Of a stretch of 64,000 nucleotides of DNA, positions 46,776 through 59,421 are shown one piece after another. Position numbers and translations under genes: made by a program. The stretch covers positions 24,959,418 through 25,023,417 of the forward strand of contig CM056999.1 of assembly GCA_029891345.1 (NCBI GenBank), written 5' to 3'. This DNA comes from Dryococelus australis. Lineage: Eukaryota > Arthropoda > Insecta > Phasmatodea > Phasmatidae. Each line of letters begins with the position of its first letter. Within the stretch, counting starts at the first letter, position 1. The notes under the pieces were generated by a model, which was not told the DNA's origin, ran no database searches, and saw nothing but the letters and a program-made list of their open reading frames with translations.

Positions 46776-49700
46776 GCATATTACGAGGACAATACGTAAA
46801 CGGTAAAATGTAGACAAAAATTACTAAATAAACTGATATAAGTAAATAACACATCACATACGCTTGATAAATGAATTATTAAAATATTTACCATAGTGAG
46901 TTCTATCATGAAACTGGACAAATAGACATTAATAAATAATTCTTATATGGTCAAATGGATAACAACAACATTAATTATAACATTAATTAAATACAAAAGG
47001 CAATGATATAATTAAAATACTTGCAATCAATTATACTAAATTAAATACTGGAATGAGGTTTCAAAATTGTTTAAATATAAGTAGTACACTAGTAGTAACA
47101 CAATAGTGAAATAGTAGTGACATGTTTTAAAACTGCACTGAAAATGTCTTATTTACTGATTATTTTAGAGGTGTTCTATTTCCAAGTCAAGCCAGATTTT
47201 CAAGTTTTTTTTTTTGGGCATATTGAATTTGAGTTCATTTTAATTTGGGGTATCTTGTATTTGATTAATTACTTTAGGAGTGTTATATTGGAAGGCATCT
47301 TGATTTATTGAAATAACATACTCAATGTAATTTTACTTCTAGTGTGTCTTATTTTGGGCATTGTCGTATAGGAATTTTTTTTTTTATCGTAGTGAATTAT
47401 AGCAGTTATTTAACATTTTAGCATGTAGTTAGCATTTATAGTATTGCTATTTTCACGCACCTCTACCAATGTCAAAATCGAGGATCTTTTTGACCAAAAC
47501 AGTAAACACACCTTTCATATACAAAAGGTATATAAAGCGGGAAATGAATTACCTACCATCATGTATCTATTAATTACTAATGAGCTAATGTGTAATATTT
47601 TCACATTTAAACATTAGTTAATGTTTAGAGAATCTGTGAGAACAACAAAAATTTTACTTATTGTGTCTTTCAAAATAGCTCACACAGTTATGCTTGCATA
47701 TGCATGCACACATACCATGCACACTAGAAACTCTATAACTATGTCTGAAAGAAACGTTAGGGAAACTAACAATTTTTGTCTGGAATACAGGGAAGACGCA
47801 GGAAATTTTTAACAGCTAATTTTGTAGATACTCTGCTTAAATGCTGGCTGGGTGCAGGGTGGAAGTATTTATTCCACCATGAATTTTAGACAGAATAAAC
47901 ATATATATTCCTTGCTTACTTTGTTTGTACCAGTTATTTATTTCTCGTTTCAATATTTGTTTGCTCGTGTACTCACTCTGTGTGTCAGTTTCTGCCCTTC
48001 CAGACATACGCTTAGTCGATGGGAAGTAGAATAAGACTTCCATACCCTTCGAAGGATGCACTGACTTTGTGTCAGTGTTTGGTGTACTAGTTGCTGTTCA
48101 CCACTGATGCAAGGGAAAGGAGAAGCTTTCCAGGATTCCTAGGTTCGAGGAGATAAAACACTAAGGGTTTTAGGGGGACATGGACTTCAAGCAGGTTATG
48201 TCACTCATTCAAGTACCTGAAGTGGAGGTTGCTGTGAATATGAGAGGGACAGTGAGTTCTGTGATGGTGGTTGCTGAACTGTCCCTTAGGTGGAGCAGGG
48301 AGTTTTCTCTGTGAGTGTCTATGGGTTTGAACACCACCAGTTTGGAAGCATATGTCCTATCAGATCATACTGACACAGATGCCGCCTATCTGATATAGCC
48401 AGGCAAGGCACACCTCACAGTGTTGACATCAGGGAGAGTCACTTCCTACTTGGCTGGACCATGTCATCTTTTTCCACTCACGCACTCTTCAAATTTGTTA
48501 TTGATCTAACTAGCAGTGACCTTGGCTGTACCTTTGAATACCTCTAAGATCCTGTAACATTTCATTGCTCTCATTGTTTTTTGTTTGAGCGCTAACTTCA
48601 CTGACTTCGTAATGGTCATTTGTATTGTGACGGTGCCCATGCTCCATCATGGTTTGGCCAAAAGGAGGCGGTAAATTTGCTGCCCAATTCAGGTGCTCTG
48701 GGGAGAAAGGGCGTAACAACTTGAGGACATATAAAGAGGAGAGGGATGAGGCCATGTTGTTCAGGTGGGCATTATGCACCTACCCCCTAATGAAGCCGAA
48801 CACCTGCCGCACGTTCCTCTTCAACTAGATATATGGAATTATTTTTCACCATCCCCAGAAGCTGTCGCTGCTGCCAACACATGGAAAGTGTCATCCAGTA
48901 ACCGCCTCACAGAACCATAACAGGCCTGTGATCCAGATACTTGATCTTGGCTCCGTACGCCCTGCTTCCCATTGCCCAGCCTGTCTACCTCGGGGCGACT
49001 GTGTCATTTAGGGTCCCCACCAGGTCTTCCTTCAAGTCTCTTCTGCTGCCAACAGTACAAATGATCATTAAGTTACCGGCCTGCTCAGCACCTTCCACCA
49101 TGTTGGGTGAGTTGGGTAAACACCCTGTTTACGTACCACTGTTTTGTAGCTCCCAGGAGGAGCTAGACATCAACCCCATTCGAACCAGCCAGTTCATGTC
49201 AAACAAAATGAGCTGTCCGTGTCCATGCTCTGCTCTAGACACTTGGCAAGGTGTCAGACAAGACAGATGCAGTATAGGTGATTGTAATTACTATATACAA
49301 CCTTTTACCACCCTTCTGTCTCATGCAAGTAAAGCCTGCGGAGGACCAGGTAACGGCCATGGAATAATGAGCTAACATTTAAATAATATTTCTTTGATTT
49401 TCCAGCATGAAGCCAGTAAAATTGGAGTACGTGCTTGCTAAAAAAAGTTGCTAGGCACACTGTGTTTAAAATTTTGTGACAACAATGGGAGGGCCTGTTT
49501 GTTTGAAGTACAGTTCCTTTTGGAAGAAATCAAAGTATTAATGATGGATTTGTTTTGGTTACCGGTTATTAGTTCTGTTGATGCTCGGTACAAACTGCAA
49601 TTTTCAGCAGCATAGTTTGTTTAAAGGGCATATTTCACCACATACATTTCATATTCAGAACTCGACAAAGGAAGCAGGCTGAGTGAGAGGTAAGCAAGAA

Positions 49701-50721
49701 GGTGACAAACAAACAAAGCAGGCAGAACTAGAGGTAAGTAAGTGGGAGAGGCAGCAAGATGGAGACACTTACAACGCCGGGGTAGAGCTCCCTCCCTTCC
49801 TCCCTTTTCACTAGAGAGTGACTGACTTTAGATTACTACTTGGAAAAAGAACTGCATCTGCTAACTCAAAACAGCAGCAGTTGAGCCGGTCTTGTTCCAA
49901 TTTTGCCACCACATTCTCTGATGTTATAGCCAAACATAAATAAAAATATCAGTGTCAATATCCTATTAAAATTAATCGGTTTGGGCCAATTCCGATACCG
50001 TAAAATCAGCCAATATTTAATACAGTAAAACCATTTTAAGCTTTTTTTTTCTTGTTAAGAAGTTTTCCTGTTTAATAAAATGTGAAAACTTTCATCTTAG
50101 TTTAATATCATTTTTCCCATTTGAAAAGTTTTCCTGCTTGATAAACATTCATATTCCAGTATTTTTTATTTCTTAACAGTTTCATTGGATCAAATATTTG
50201 CAACAACATAGCTCTATAATGAAATGATCTCCAGGGGTTTATTTTAAATCTAGAAAGAGGGCCACACAATTGTTATAATTTCATTTCATCAGTTTAGCCA
50301 TATTTTATTCTATAGGACAAATTTTGTATTTTCGTATCATTACTAAATTTTAACCATTTAGGAGAAAAATTAAGATTTAGCATATGAGGAGTAAGTTTAC
50401 ATGTAACAAGTACAACAGTTAAAAATTTTGTGTAGATTTGTTTGATATGGGACTAAAATGATATTAAAAAAAAATTTTCTAGGAAAAAAATTAACATTTT
50501 GTGGTTATCCCTTAAATACACCTTGCTCTTCATGTAAATATTTTGTAAATGTGTGAGATACAATTTTGTTTGTAACAAGTGAGTGTGGCCCATCATACAT
50601 TATGACCAAGTTGGAATACTTATTGACTAGTCCTGATCGGTAGTGTAGATGCAGTAGTGTGTGGAGTTATCATGGTGGATGGAGTAGGAGTGCAGGCTAC
50701 AAGAGGCTGATGTATGTGTAG
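46776..50721. other. no gene recognised upstream of the CARMIL exon
   Basis: AT-rich; the patch 48,060-49,380 is less AT-rich and holds a 144-codon frame (48,941-49,375) and an 89-codon minus frame (48,510-48,779) without recognised domains. Probably intron sequence if the CARMIL gene extends this way. Confidence 0.35.
47345..47466 (-). repeat. hAT-like short repeat end, copy 3 (inverted)
   Basis: Ends TTTTCACGCACCTCTA on the plus strand, the inverse of the TAGAGGTRYGT starts at 9,608 and 10,022, and holds TTTTAGCATGTAGTTAGCAT, a variant of the TAGCATTTTGTAGCAT motif. Confidence 0.3.
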
Positions 50722-50873
50722 GAACTTGCTGCTGGGGCTGGCGTGCAACGAGTCAACGACTGATATGGAGCTGGACATGAGCTGCAACAACCTTGGTGCA
50801 CAAGGTGCACATGTGCTGGAGTCCTGCATCCACGGCATCCGTTGCATTGGCAGCCTCGACATCAGTGAAAACA
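50722..50873 (+). CDS. CARMIL: internal exon of a CARMIL (LRRC16-type) gene, leucine-rich repeat region
   Basis: The 152-base exon reads NLLLGLACNESTTDMELDMS, then NNLGAQGAHVLESCI and CIGSLDISEN. This is the leucine-rich repeat pattern of CARMIL proteins (LLLGLACN, GGAQVLEGCI and SLDISDN-type blocks), which bind capping protein and regulate actin filament ends at the leading edge. Splice sites fit: GTGTAG before 50,722 and GTAAGT from 50,874, a consensus donor. The exon enters with one base completing a codon and leaves with one base of the next. The upstream tract is T/G-rich rather than pyrimidine-rich, and a TGA lies just upstream in frame (50,708), so the exon cannot extend further left. 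No other exon of this gene was found, which implies long introns. Confidence 0.8.
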
Positions 50874-51389
50874 GTAAGTCTTCCAGACTGAAGGCATGCA
50901 GTGCGATGCACTTTTAGTATACGTCAGGAATCAGTGTCTTACTTCTTCAGGGAAGTTAACTAGTCAACTATATGATGGGACAATTTGATACGTGATTTTT
51001 TCATTCTATTGATTCTTATGAAGATCGAGGAATTAGAATATTCGAATTTTTAACCTTCATGAGGTTAGTTTAATACCAAAGGTTATTTGTAGTGTTTAGG
51101 AAGATAAAATTTTTTTGTAATTTATGAAAATTAAATAATATTACATTGAAAATTAATTTAGCATAGAAACTTTCTGGAAGCTATGTTTTTCTACATGCCT
51201 GTTGTGAATTTTGTAAAATAGAGCTGTGAGAATACACAAATTATGACTATACATTGAACCACTGATACGGCGATACTACCATTTCAGCCTGGCCGAACCT
51301 GTGCCAATACAATTAACTTAAAACAGAGTAAATTTAAATTAGTCACGGTAGATGATGCCATACCTCTTCTGGGATGCCTTCAACAGCTA
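50874..51389 (+). other. intron sequence after the CARMIL exon
   Basis: AT-rich from the GTAAGT donor onwards, with no second exon seen. Confidence 0.5.
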
Positions 51390-54000
51390 ACTTGTGTTTT
51401 AGCTTCCCCGTCTCTCTTTTCCGAGGGACTGGAATACACGAGTCCCATTGATGGGGAAAGTATGTGGGGCACTGGTCGAATCACAGGTCATGTTTTCAAG
51501 TGAGTGAGAGCGAAGGTCTGTACTATATAATTGAGGCATCAGATGACCTTGGCAGATGCAGAGGACAGCGTACTGTGATATTTCAGCTTTAGTAACATAC
51601 GTGTGATGGCTACGCAGATTTGTAACATGGTTGTATGGGAGCAAGGTTCCAATGGATGTCAGGCCATGATCACACTTAATGAGTGATGACACATGACATC
51701 GGGTGGCTGACGATGTCTTGCTTTGACAAGATTTTGGTGTCTGTCAGAGACACAGGTGATATACTAGCTGACCGTACTGAATGCAGACAGGGCTCTGGCC
51801 GGTATACAAGATGGATGCGTGGCTTCACGGCACGACACAGTCAGAAGTGCGCTTATCTGTCCTGCATAGTTGGTGGCTCACAACCACAGGATTACCTTTA
51901 CCGGAGGTGACCTGGGATGGCTGCTGGTGTTGCTGGAGCTGGATGGAATGGGTACCCCAACCTGGGGCAGCAGTGGTGCTGCGGCGGGCGGTGCTGAGGT
52001 GAGCCCATGGAGGGCTGCAGGTCCTGTGGCACTGGAACCAGGGATTAGCAATCTATAGTGAAACGTAGTTTCCCTGATGGAAGTCTGTGACAATCGGGTG
52101 TGGGGTTGGCCAGTGGTCTTGGATGGGGGGCTGAAATAAGGAATGGGAGAGAGCTGTGAGGTGAGGTCTCATCAGCTGGCGGGCTGCTTGATCTCGTTCC
52201 CAGTGGGTTATTCTTTAACATGCTGTTAGGGTTGGCTTACAGCTCCCGTTGGCTTCGAGGCAGCAGCTGCCTTCCTATCGTGCCTTTTTGTACCGTTCCT
52301 ATGGATGTACGGCATTAACAGGTAGGTACTACAGTCTGCCTTGTCAGAGGGAAGCAGGCGACGATGGTCCCTAGCTACGAGAGTTGTACCCGTTTACTCC
52401 ATCCAGTGACATTTCAGCATGGTGGTTAGAGCAATGAGTTTACTGTGAGCATCTGACGACATTTGGGTGCAAAGGTGAGCAGACCTCCAGAACCAATCTA
52501 GGGCTCCCTCTGGTGAGAGTTCTGCGTGGTGGAGGGAGTGAAGTTTTGGCAGTCTGGCTATCCGCCTTGTGCATTGAGTTGCTAGTGATTGTGGCTCTAC
52601 CTTACTGCACACCAGGTGGACAGCATGGGTGTCTGTCTACTGGGTGTGTTTGATGTATGTGCACCTTGTTAAGGGAGCCTGCAGTTCTACACTAGGTTCG
52701 ATAATGGGTTTGTTAAATATGCGGTCTCCTGCTTTACCCTTGTGGGCTGACGTCTACAGAGGATAAAATCACAGTCACCCCAGAATTAGTACTCGGAAGT
52801 TTGAAAGAAAAGCATATTTATTCCAAGAGGAATAAACACTGTTGCCCGTACTAACTCCTAACTAAAGAGGAACTGAACTGAAATAAACTATGTCAACCAG
52901 GTAGAGACATGGGTCTGAACTGAACAAGAGCATGTTTAAACAACTCCCTGCCTCCTGTTTATAAAATTAACTTTCTCCTTCTTTCACAGTTACTCTCTTC
53001 ACCTTAAGTGTAGGTGTCTTAGGGGATAGCTCATAGGTAGCTGAATGATAGAGGGAATTATAAAAATTTATATTTAATTAACAACTAATCACTATGAACA
53101 AGTAACAATTACAAGAACACAATGGGATATCAATTCTTACGACTCTCAAGACTTACTTACTACAGAATTGCAGACTACGTTATGACTCAGTTACAATATG
53201 GTAACTCTGATAACCATGATGCAGCTAATCCGTGTCCTTGCCAATAATATTAATTATTACAAAATGGGGAATGGGGACGATGATCGATACCAGCATTGGT
53301 CCCTACCTCTACGCAAATTATGCTCACCTTTTATCTTCTGCTTCAGTTAGCCTCGCAACCCCTTTGCCTAGGGGTAGGTTGGTGCTCTCCTCTTCAGCCT
53401 CGATCACACACACACTCAATACTTGTCAAAGTCTCATTGTCAGCTAGGGGCGAAGCGCTGGCCTCTAGGCCTTTTACATAGCTGGGCGATCTAGTGCATG
53501 TTTGTAAGACAAACCTGCCCAGCTATAATCTGTAGTGCGCTCTACCTAAGGTGGTGTAGCGCCACCATATGATACTACAATATGTGGCTATGTAGCTATT
53601 ACAACTACTGTTCCTAGCTATCTGAATGCCGTCGTCCAGGAAGGACTTTGGGGACCACTACGAGAAGGGTAGTGCAGTTACCATTACCAGAGTGGTAGTG
53701 GCTTTTCAAGGGTTCAAAGGATTCTTTGGCGGTTGCGTAAAGACGTTGGTATCAGCAGAAAGACCTAGCACACGAGGTGGTGGAGCAACCAGCTGGAGAT
53801 GAATTGAAGGATCAGCTGGAGAACAACTGGGGTTTCTTGTCAGCGCATGTGCATATATTCTACCTGCCTGCGCGCTTGTCTGGGGTGGGGGATTGCAGTT
53901 GGCAAGCTCCTCTTTCTGGGTGGAACCTGACTCTAGTGCGATCCCTCTGTTCGCTGTGGAACTATGCAACTCTGTAATGCTGGGTGGCTCCTTGGTTGTG
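51390..54000 (-). repeat. LTR-like or retroelement leader sequence, minus strand
   Basis: On the minus strand a TATA-like TATGTAAAAGG (53,480 downward), AATAAA at 52,822-52,817 and the motif GGTAGAGCCACAATCACTAGC (52,602-52,581) stand in the same order as in the LTR at 33,319. An ORF at 52,612-52,394 reads VEPQSLA and AELSPEGALDWFW, resembling VEPQPLG and LSLSPERLAK of the LTR-internal ORF at 34,454. Other frames (51,692-51,399; 52,093-51,878) are unrecognised. Ends are not defined. Confidence 0.4.
52394..52612 (-). pseudogene. fragment related to the LTR-internal ORF of the Ty3/gypsy element
   Basis: The 72-codon frame starts at the conserved GTAGAGCC motif and shares VEPQ-L and L-SPE spacing with 34,454-34,756. 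The similarity is short and by eye. If real, it shows that this ORF is shared by more than one LTR family in this genome. Confidence 0.3.
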
Positions 54001-54082
54001 TGAGCTTAGGTGTTTCACTTGGCTGCTTGACTAGCCATTCTCACACGTAAGATGGGTAGCATGACATCTGACATAAGGACAA

Positions 54083-54127
54083 ACAATCTTGGCTGACATG
54101 GCTATGGGTGCCCCCGCAATAGGGGCA
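54083..54127 (-). pseudogene. zinc-knuckle-like fragment
   Basis: The minus strand reads C-PY-C-GGT-H-S-H-VSQD-C. The spacing is close to the CCHC and CX2CX3H types found in gag and LINE ORF1 proteins. No other domain is attached; the pogo-like element at 54,199 lies just beside it. Confidence 0.3.
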
Positions 54128-54198
54128 TCCTTGTAAGTTCTTGTAGCAAGTCGTTTTGGGGTAACATGATGATATGTAAAGATGGGGCAATGTATATA

Positions 54199-54370
54199 CA
54201 GTGGAACCTCTATGTATTGAACTCGGATGGATTGAAATCCCGCATCCATGGAACATATTGTGTGGTGCCATTTTTGTCTTCATTTCAAGACCATATTGAC
54301 GGAAAGTCTACATGTATTGAAGATTTTTGTCAGTCCCCTGAGAAAGGATGGATAGATATATAAACCACTG
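54199..54370. mobile_element. short pogo/Tigger-like MITE, copy 1 (172 bp)
   Basis: Starts CAGTGGAACCTCTATGTATT after TA (54,197) and ends AAACCACTG before TA (54,371). It aligns over its length with 60,808-60,973 (shared CAGTCCCCTGAGAA- and CCGCATCCAT-type runs). No coding. Confidence 0.65.
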
Positions 54371-56153
54371 TATGTCAAACAAGCATCACACATCAATGCC
54401 TCCCCCCCGTTCCCTCTCTTGGTTGCTACGTAGTCTAATCTGGGCGGAAAGGTGTCTGCACTTGACATCAAGTAGCGGTGTGGAGGGGTAATCCTCCCGC
54501 CACAACCTCTTCTCCACCCGCCGCCGTAAGTACACTGCCTGATCGATAAATTTTACTTGCGTTTGGTGTCGTATTATTTTCATTTTCAGTGTGTTTGAGA
54601 TTTTTAGGTCAGCTTGCATTTAGTGTCAGATTTCCATCATTTATGTACAGTATTTTGACATGTTATTTTCTTTATTTAAATTATTTTAGGTTAAATTATT
54701 TTAATATATTATTCACAATAATACTTTTTTTCAAATTCTAATTTCTATTGTGTTTATTATCTAAAATTTATTCTCAAACAATGTACAGCTCTTGCTATAC
54801 TCAACATAAATTTTTATATGGTTAGATTGTTGTATTTTATTGATGTAAATGTCAGCAATTGCATCTACTGAAACCCTGCATGTATGGACATATTTTGGCA
54901 GTCTCTTGAATAACAATAGGTTGAGAGTCAACTGTAATGGTATTTAACTCCATGTCAGGGCAAGTGGATGTATGGCACCTTTCAGGTGTAGCTTTAGCCA
55001 TGCCGTTAGTTGCGTCTTGATCTATTAAAACTAGTGTCTGCTTAGACATCTTGGCTAGTTTGGTCTGATCACCATGGGGTGTTTTCAGATTCTCTGAAGT
55101 CTGGTTGGCTTTAGTTTAACTCCCAGCTACACTACTGGATCTCAGGGTCATGCTGGCGTAATTCTGCTTCTCTATTCGTAACTAGCAAAGCAGTAATCCC
55201 ACAGTTTATGACTAACCAGATTGGGTTGTATTAGCACAAGTTAAAGACTGGGTTAGCTCTAATGTCTTTATATAAAACCCAAGTAGACAACAGTTATTAC
55301 AACACACTGCAATAGTACGTGTTAAAGCGGGGGAGCCACTCTTATTACTTTTAATCAATTAAACTGAAGCCACGTTATTATAAATTATAAAATAGCTAAA
55401 GTCCCTGGTGTTATTGGAACTTTGTCCTTGGCATGCCCTTCCAAGGTCTTTGGCACGCCCTTACGCGGTCCTCTTGACCCCGCAGCCGCTGGCTGATGTC
55501 AGGCCCCGTTTCATGTCTTCTCCGGTATATATTGGTCGGCATAGTTTGTAAACGAGGATGCTGTTTTCCAAACGTCGCTCAGCTTGTGACCTCACCCTCA
55601 TTGCAGCGGTGTGTTATGGTCTCGTACATATGGTGTCTGCTCTAGTCAGTGTTGTGGGCATAGCTTGCCCGTATCACAGCATAATGCACCGATATGCAAT
55701 GTACTGAAGAACGATCATTTAGCAACACTAAGAAATTTAAATGGACCAAGTAATAGACAATTTATATTTATCCCTGATTTCAAAACTTGTTATCCCTCTG
55801 AGATCAGAATACCCTCATTTTATCAGCGACTGATAAATACCCACATTTTTACCCACGAGTATGTATTATACCAGAAATTCAATTAATTACCCGCACCTTG
55901 GCAACCCCGTAAAATAAACATGCCACCATAGATTACACATTCTAGTTGTGTGTGTTCACTTTGCAACAAGCTCACTAGTGCTTGGAGGCGGTTTGTTGTC
56001 AAACTACTGTAGTTTACTTCAAAGTGCATGTTTTACTGCTTGTCCTCTTTGGAATGTTTTTGTTTACATCTTGTTACGCATGGAAAAAAAATGCTTAACA
56101 TATTTTTACAGTCCCAAAGTAATTTTTGTATATGTATGTGTGTGCATGCACGT
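54371..56153. other. no recognisable feature
   Basis: AT-rich with a GC-richer patch near 55,430-55,650; no supported gene. Confidence 0.35.
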
Positions 56154-56223
56154 GGGGGGGGGGGGGGGGGTGCGTGCATTTGTTTGTTTGTCTGTTTGTT
56201 TGTTTGTTTGTTTGTTTGTTTGT
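56154..56223 (+). repeat. G17 tract and (TTTG)n microsatellite
   Basis: Seventeen G residues (56,154-56,170), TGCGTGCA, then about eleven TTTG units with one TCTG variant. Confidence 0.95.
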
Positions 56224-57084
56224 GTAAGGAGAACAGTTCATATACTGCACATTTGTGTGTATTTTGTATTATTTCACATTTTAAATTTTATTTCAGTGTT
56301 ATTTACTTACATTGCGATTCACCACAAAAGTGTGCATCTAAGGAATATGCTATTAAACAATATATTACACTTTTTGTAGTATTTATTTGTCAGAAGTTCG
56401 TAGTCTGATATAAAAATGGGTTCTTTATACTGTAGTTTTAAGTTTCGTAGTACTGTGTTGTTTTATTACAGTTATTAACACTGATAATATATTTTCCTTC
56501 AATGCAGTCTGCATCACTTTCTAAGCCAACATATTGGCAAAAAATGTGTGGCTTGTAATCGTGGAAATACTGTACTAATTTTTCCATCTTCGGGGCTCTC
56601 ATAAGGGTGCGGAGGTAGTCATCCCCACTCCTGAGGGATTGGAAGCTTTGACATCACACATGGGTTACTGGATCCTTATCTTCTGTGGTGCTCGGTGTGA
56701 GGCAATTACACATCTTGCCCTCTGGCGCTTGTAGAGGTCATGAAACTCTGCTCAGCCGCCTGGTACCCTTCAATGGTGCAAAATTTTAATTGTGCGCTGT
56801 CTCGATGGGAGTGGCTAATTTGAGATGGTCATTTCTTCAGCGAGGGGCGTTGACTGGACGACTTCTTGTAGAGACAAGGTGAACAGTAAAAGCTGAGATC
56901 ACATGATAGGAGTGTCCATTGAGGCTCTGTAAACTTTTGTAGACCAAGTGTCCCGCCTCCATTACTGTTGGTTTGAGAGGAGACTTGCCCATCAGGTGAT
57001 TCTTGTTCGAGATGTGGCGAAATCGTTTGAGTGCATTATCTACCAGCGAAGAATGTGTCATGTAACATGCAAATCGCCTCTCCT
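56224..57084. other. no recognisable feature
   Basis: AT-rich at first, then a mixed-composition patch with the frame 56,837-57,124 (minus), of unknown identity. Confidence 0.35.
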
Positions 57085-57100
57085 CCCCCCCCCCCCCCCC
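57085..57100 (+). repeat. C16 homopolymer
   Basis: Sixteen consecutive C residues. Confidence 0.95.
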
Positions 57101-57882
57101 TCCTACCAACTCTTCTTCTGACAAAGACCCATCTCAAAGTGAAGAAAGTCCAAATTTTTTAGTTGGATATAATCCAGGCCCAGTGTCACTATAAGTGGCT
57201 TCACTTCTGCCTGTATCTGTGCTGTGCGTGAGCAGGTTCGAAGCGTAGCGTGGCATCGTTATCTCACCTTCCTCTCTGCAAAGGAGGCATCTGTTTTCTT
57301 TCCAGCCTCTTGGCATATCACTCTCTCTTTTTTATTTTCACGCGCTCCTTCTTCCTTGGTTTCATCAGTTGCTTCTCCTTGTCTGCAACCGCTAGCAGCA
57401 GGCGATGTCTCGGCATCAGCTCATTGCATTGGGTCCGTTTCACTCTTGTAAGCAAGTCTGGGGTGTAAGGAATTAGAGGCAAGGTCACGGCACCTGACAA
57501 CAAAGCTTGTTATCTGGTGTGTGTTTTGTTTTTGTAACGTGTAGGGATCGCGTGTCTTCTTTCATTTCGCCGGGCCACTACACAATATTTTGCAAGGGAA
57601 TTCTTTCTTTTTACAAAATTTGATTTAATATATACCTGTAAAAGGGACGAAATAAGTTGATATACAAGCTCGCCCGACTGGACACTGTGGGATACAAGTT
57701 GTCCCCCTCGTACAAAAGGGAAAAAGGGATGGGAAGAAAAGAATGTACAGTCTGCCATGAAAAAAAATTAAGTGGCTTCGCTAGAGCCTACGAGTGTTAT
57801 ACGGCAAACGTGGAGTGGTGTGTGGCCTTCCGCTGCTCACACTTAATTTCATCCTTCCTGTTAAATAAGGAATGTATGAGTC

Positions 57883-57886
<4 letters not shown>
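57101..57886. other. no recognisable feature
   Basis: Several overlapping ORFs on both strands (57,224-57,938) but none with a recognised domain. Confidence 0.35.
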
Positions 57887-57935
<49 letters not shown>

Positions 57936-57936
57936 T
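57887..57936. repeat. (TA)n-(TG)n microsatellite
   Basis: About 19 TA units followed by five TG units. Confidence 0.95.
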
Positions 57937-59421
57937 AAGTTAATTTTTGTTCCCGTGAATGGCCATGTAAAGGACCACAAAATTAAATTACGGTAGTTAC
58001 ATATTATGTATTTTATTTTGCACTCAACACATCTATATAGCAATCACAATGCCGTAAAAATTATATTTAAATTGATTAGCCTCTTTTAAACATTTTTTTT
58101 TTTCATATTAATTCCTGGTTGGTACCCATGTATTAAAAATGACAAGTAAGCTTTGTAGTTAAAAAAAAATAAATGGGATACTGAAAGAGATAAAAAAAAA
58201 AGGTACTAACATTACATATTCCCTTTATCTGTACATTTTCTAAGTTTTACTACTGCACAAATTTCAGGTTTAACTCAATATTTGAACACTTCCAAGTCCT
58301 TGTGATAGTAACAATACTTAATTTCCTACGCCCTAGCGGCATCCTATTCCTAACACAGACCTAACCTAACACAAGTTCGTATAACTCGTAGCTTACACCC
58401 TAACATATCACCTAACATAAAGTTAGTTTGGCAGATTGTAACTTAATTTTTTGTCTTTACAACATCATAACCCTATGTGCACAATACAATCGTAATAATT
58501 ACGTACATTAATAGGGATAGATCCGTCTATCCTTAACCAATTGCATACTGGGAGAGCGTTCTCTTTACCCTGAATATAACTAGGAATGGGATCCTCAATA
58601 CCGGGATACCCTCGATACTTTATAGTATCGAGTATCACGTGAGAATATCCAAAAGTATTGAATTTCAACACGTATTTTTCGAGCCACAGTTATGGTACGA
58701 TCACACCATTACTTAAAAAATTTGTATGATAATTTTGAAGAGCTTACCATAATTTAATCTGCTCTCTTCACGTATTCCAACGCACCCATAAAATTTAACC
58801 TAGGTCAAATGGTTCACTAGATATCAACAGCAACTTTTAAAAGTGTATCATAACTATCTCGGCTGGCAGTGGATTCCAAAGCTTCCCAAAAGACTTCCTA
58901 AAAGCATTTGTGGCATAAGGTCAGATGAATGGTTTACAAGTTAACGCATTCAGCAGCTTGCAGAAGGCTCAATCTCTTCCTGCAACAGAAGATTGCACAT
59001 CATTCCAGAGGTAACCCGTCGTCCTATACCCTGCAACCCCGTTCACCTCAGTCAAATTCCTTGACAGGTCATCGCAACTTTTTTACTTTTGGATAAATTC
59101 CCCTGTAGAGATTACGCTGTAAAGAGCAAAGTTTACAGTACATTTGCAACCGGAATAATTTTTGCTTTATTCTTTTGCCAGGCTCATCTTCGTCTGAATT
59201 CAATTAACATAATTTAATCAAATCATAGTTAGTCTGTATAATCCAACCGGTACTTCCCACTTTCATAATTCGTAATAATAAATATTATGTTAATTTGGAA
59301 TCTTTGTCTACCTTCCTTTTAACTGTAGTTCCTGGTTCACTTGAGATAATACAATTCTGACAGTGTTTCACTTTTCTTCTTTTTTGCAAGGAAACGTACA
59401 TTTCTTTTTCTGCTATCACAG
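57937..59421. other. no gene recognised
   Basis: AT-rich. Near 58,587-58,640 the run GGAATGGGATCCTCAATACC and TATCGAGTATC resembles 61,376-61,460 (GGGATGGGTTGATACT and CTCGATACTC), perhaps ends of one hAT family, but no pair of inverted ends was found. Confidence 0.3.

Noticed and set aside
55948-56408. Two overlapping ORFs of 126-143 codons with Cys/Val/Leu/Phe runs
   Set aside because: They span the G17 and (TTTG)n tracts; the repeats explain the open frames.
58355-58380. CCTAACCTAAC, a telomere-like (TTAGG)n hint
   Set aside because: Only about two units; far too short for a telomeric array.
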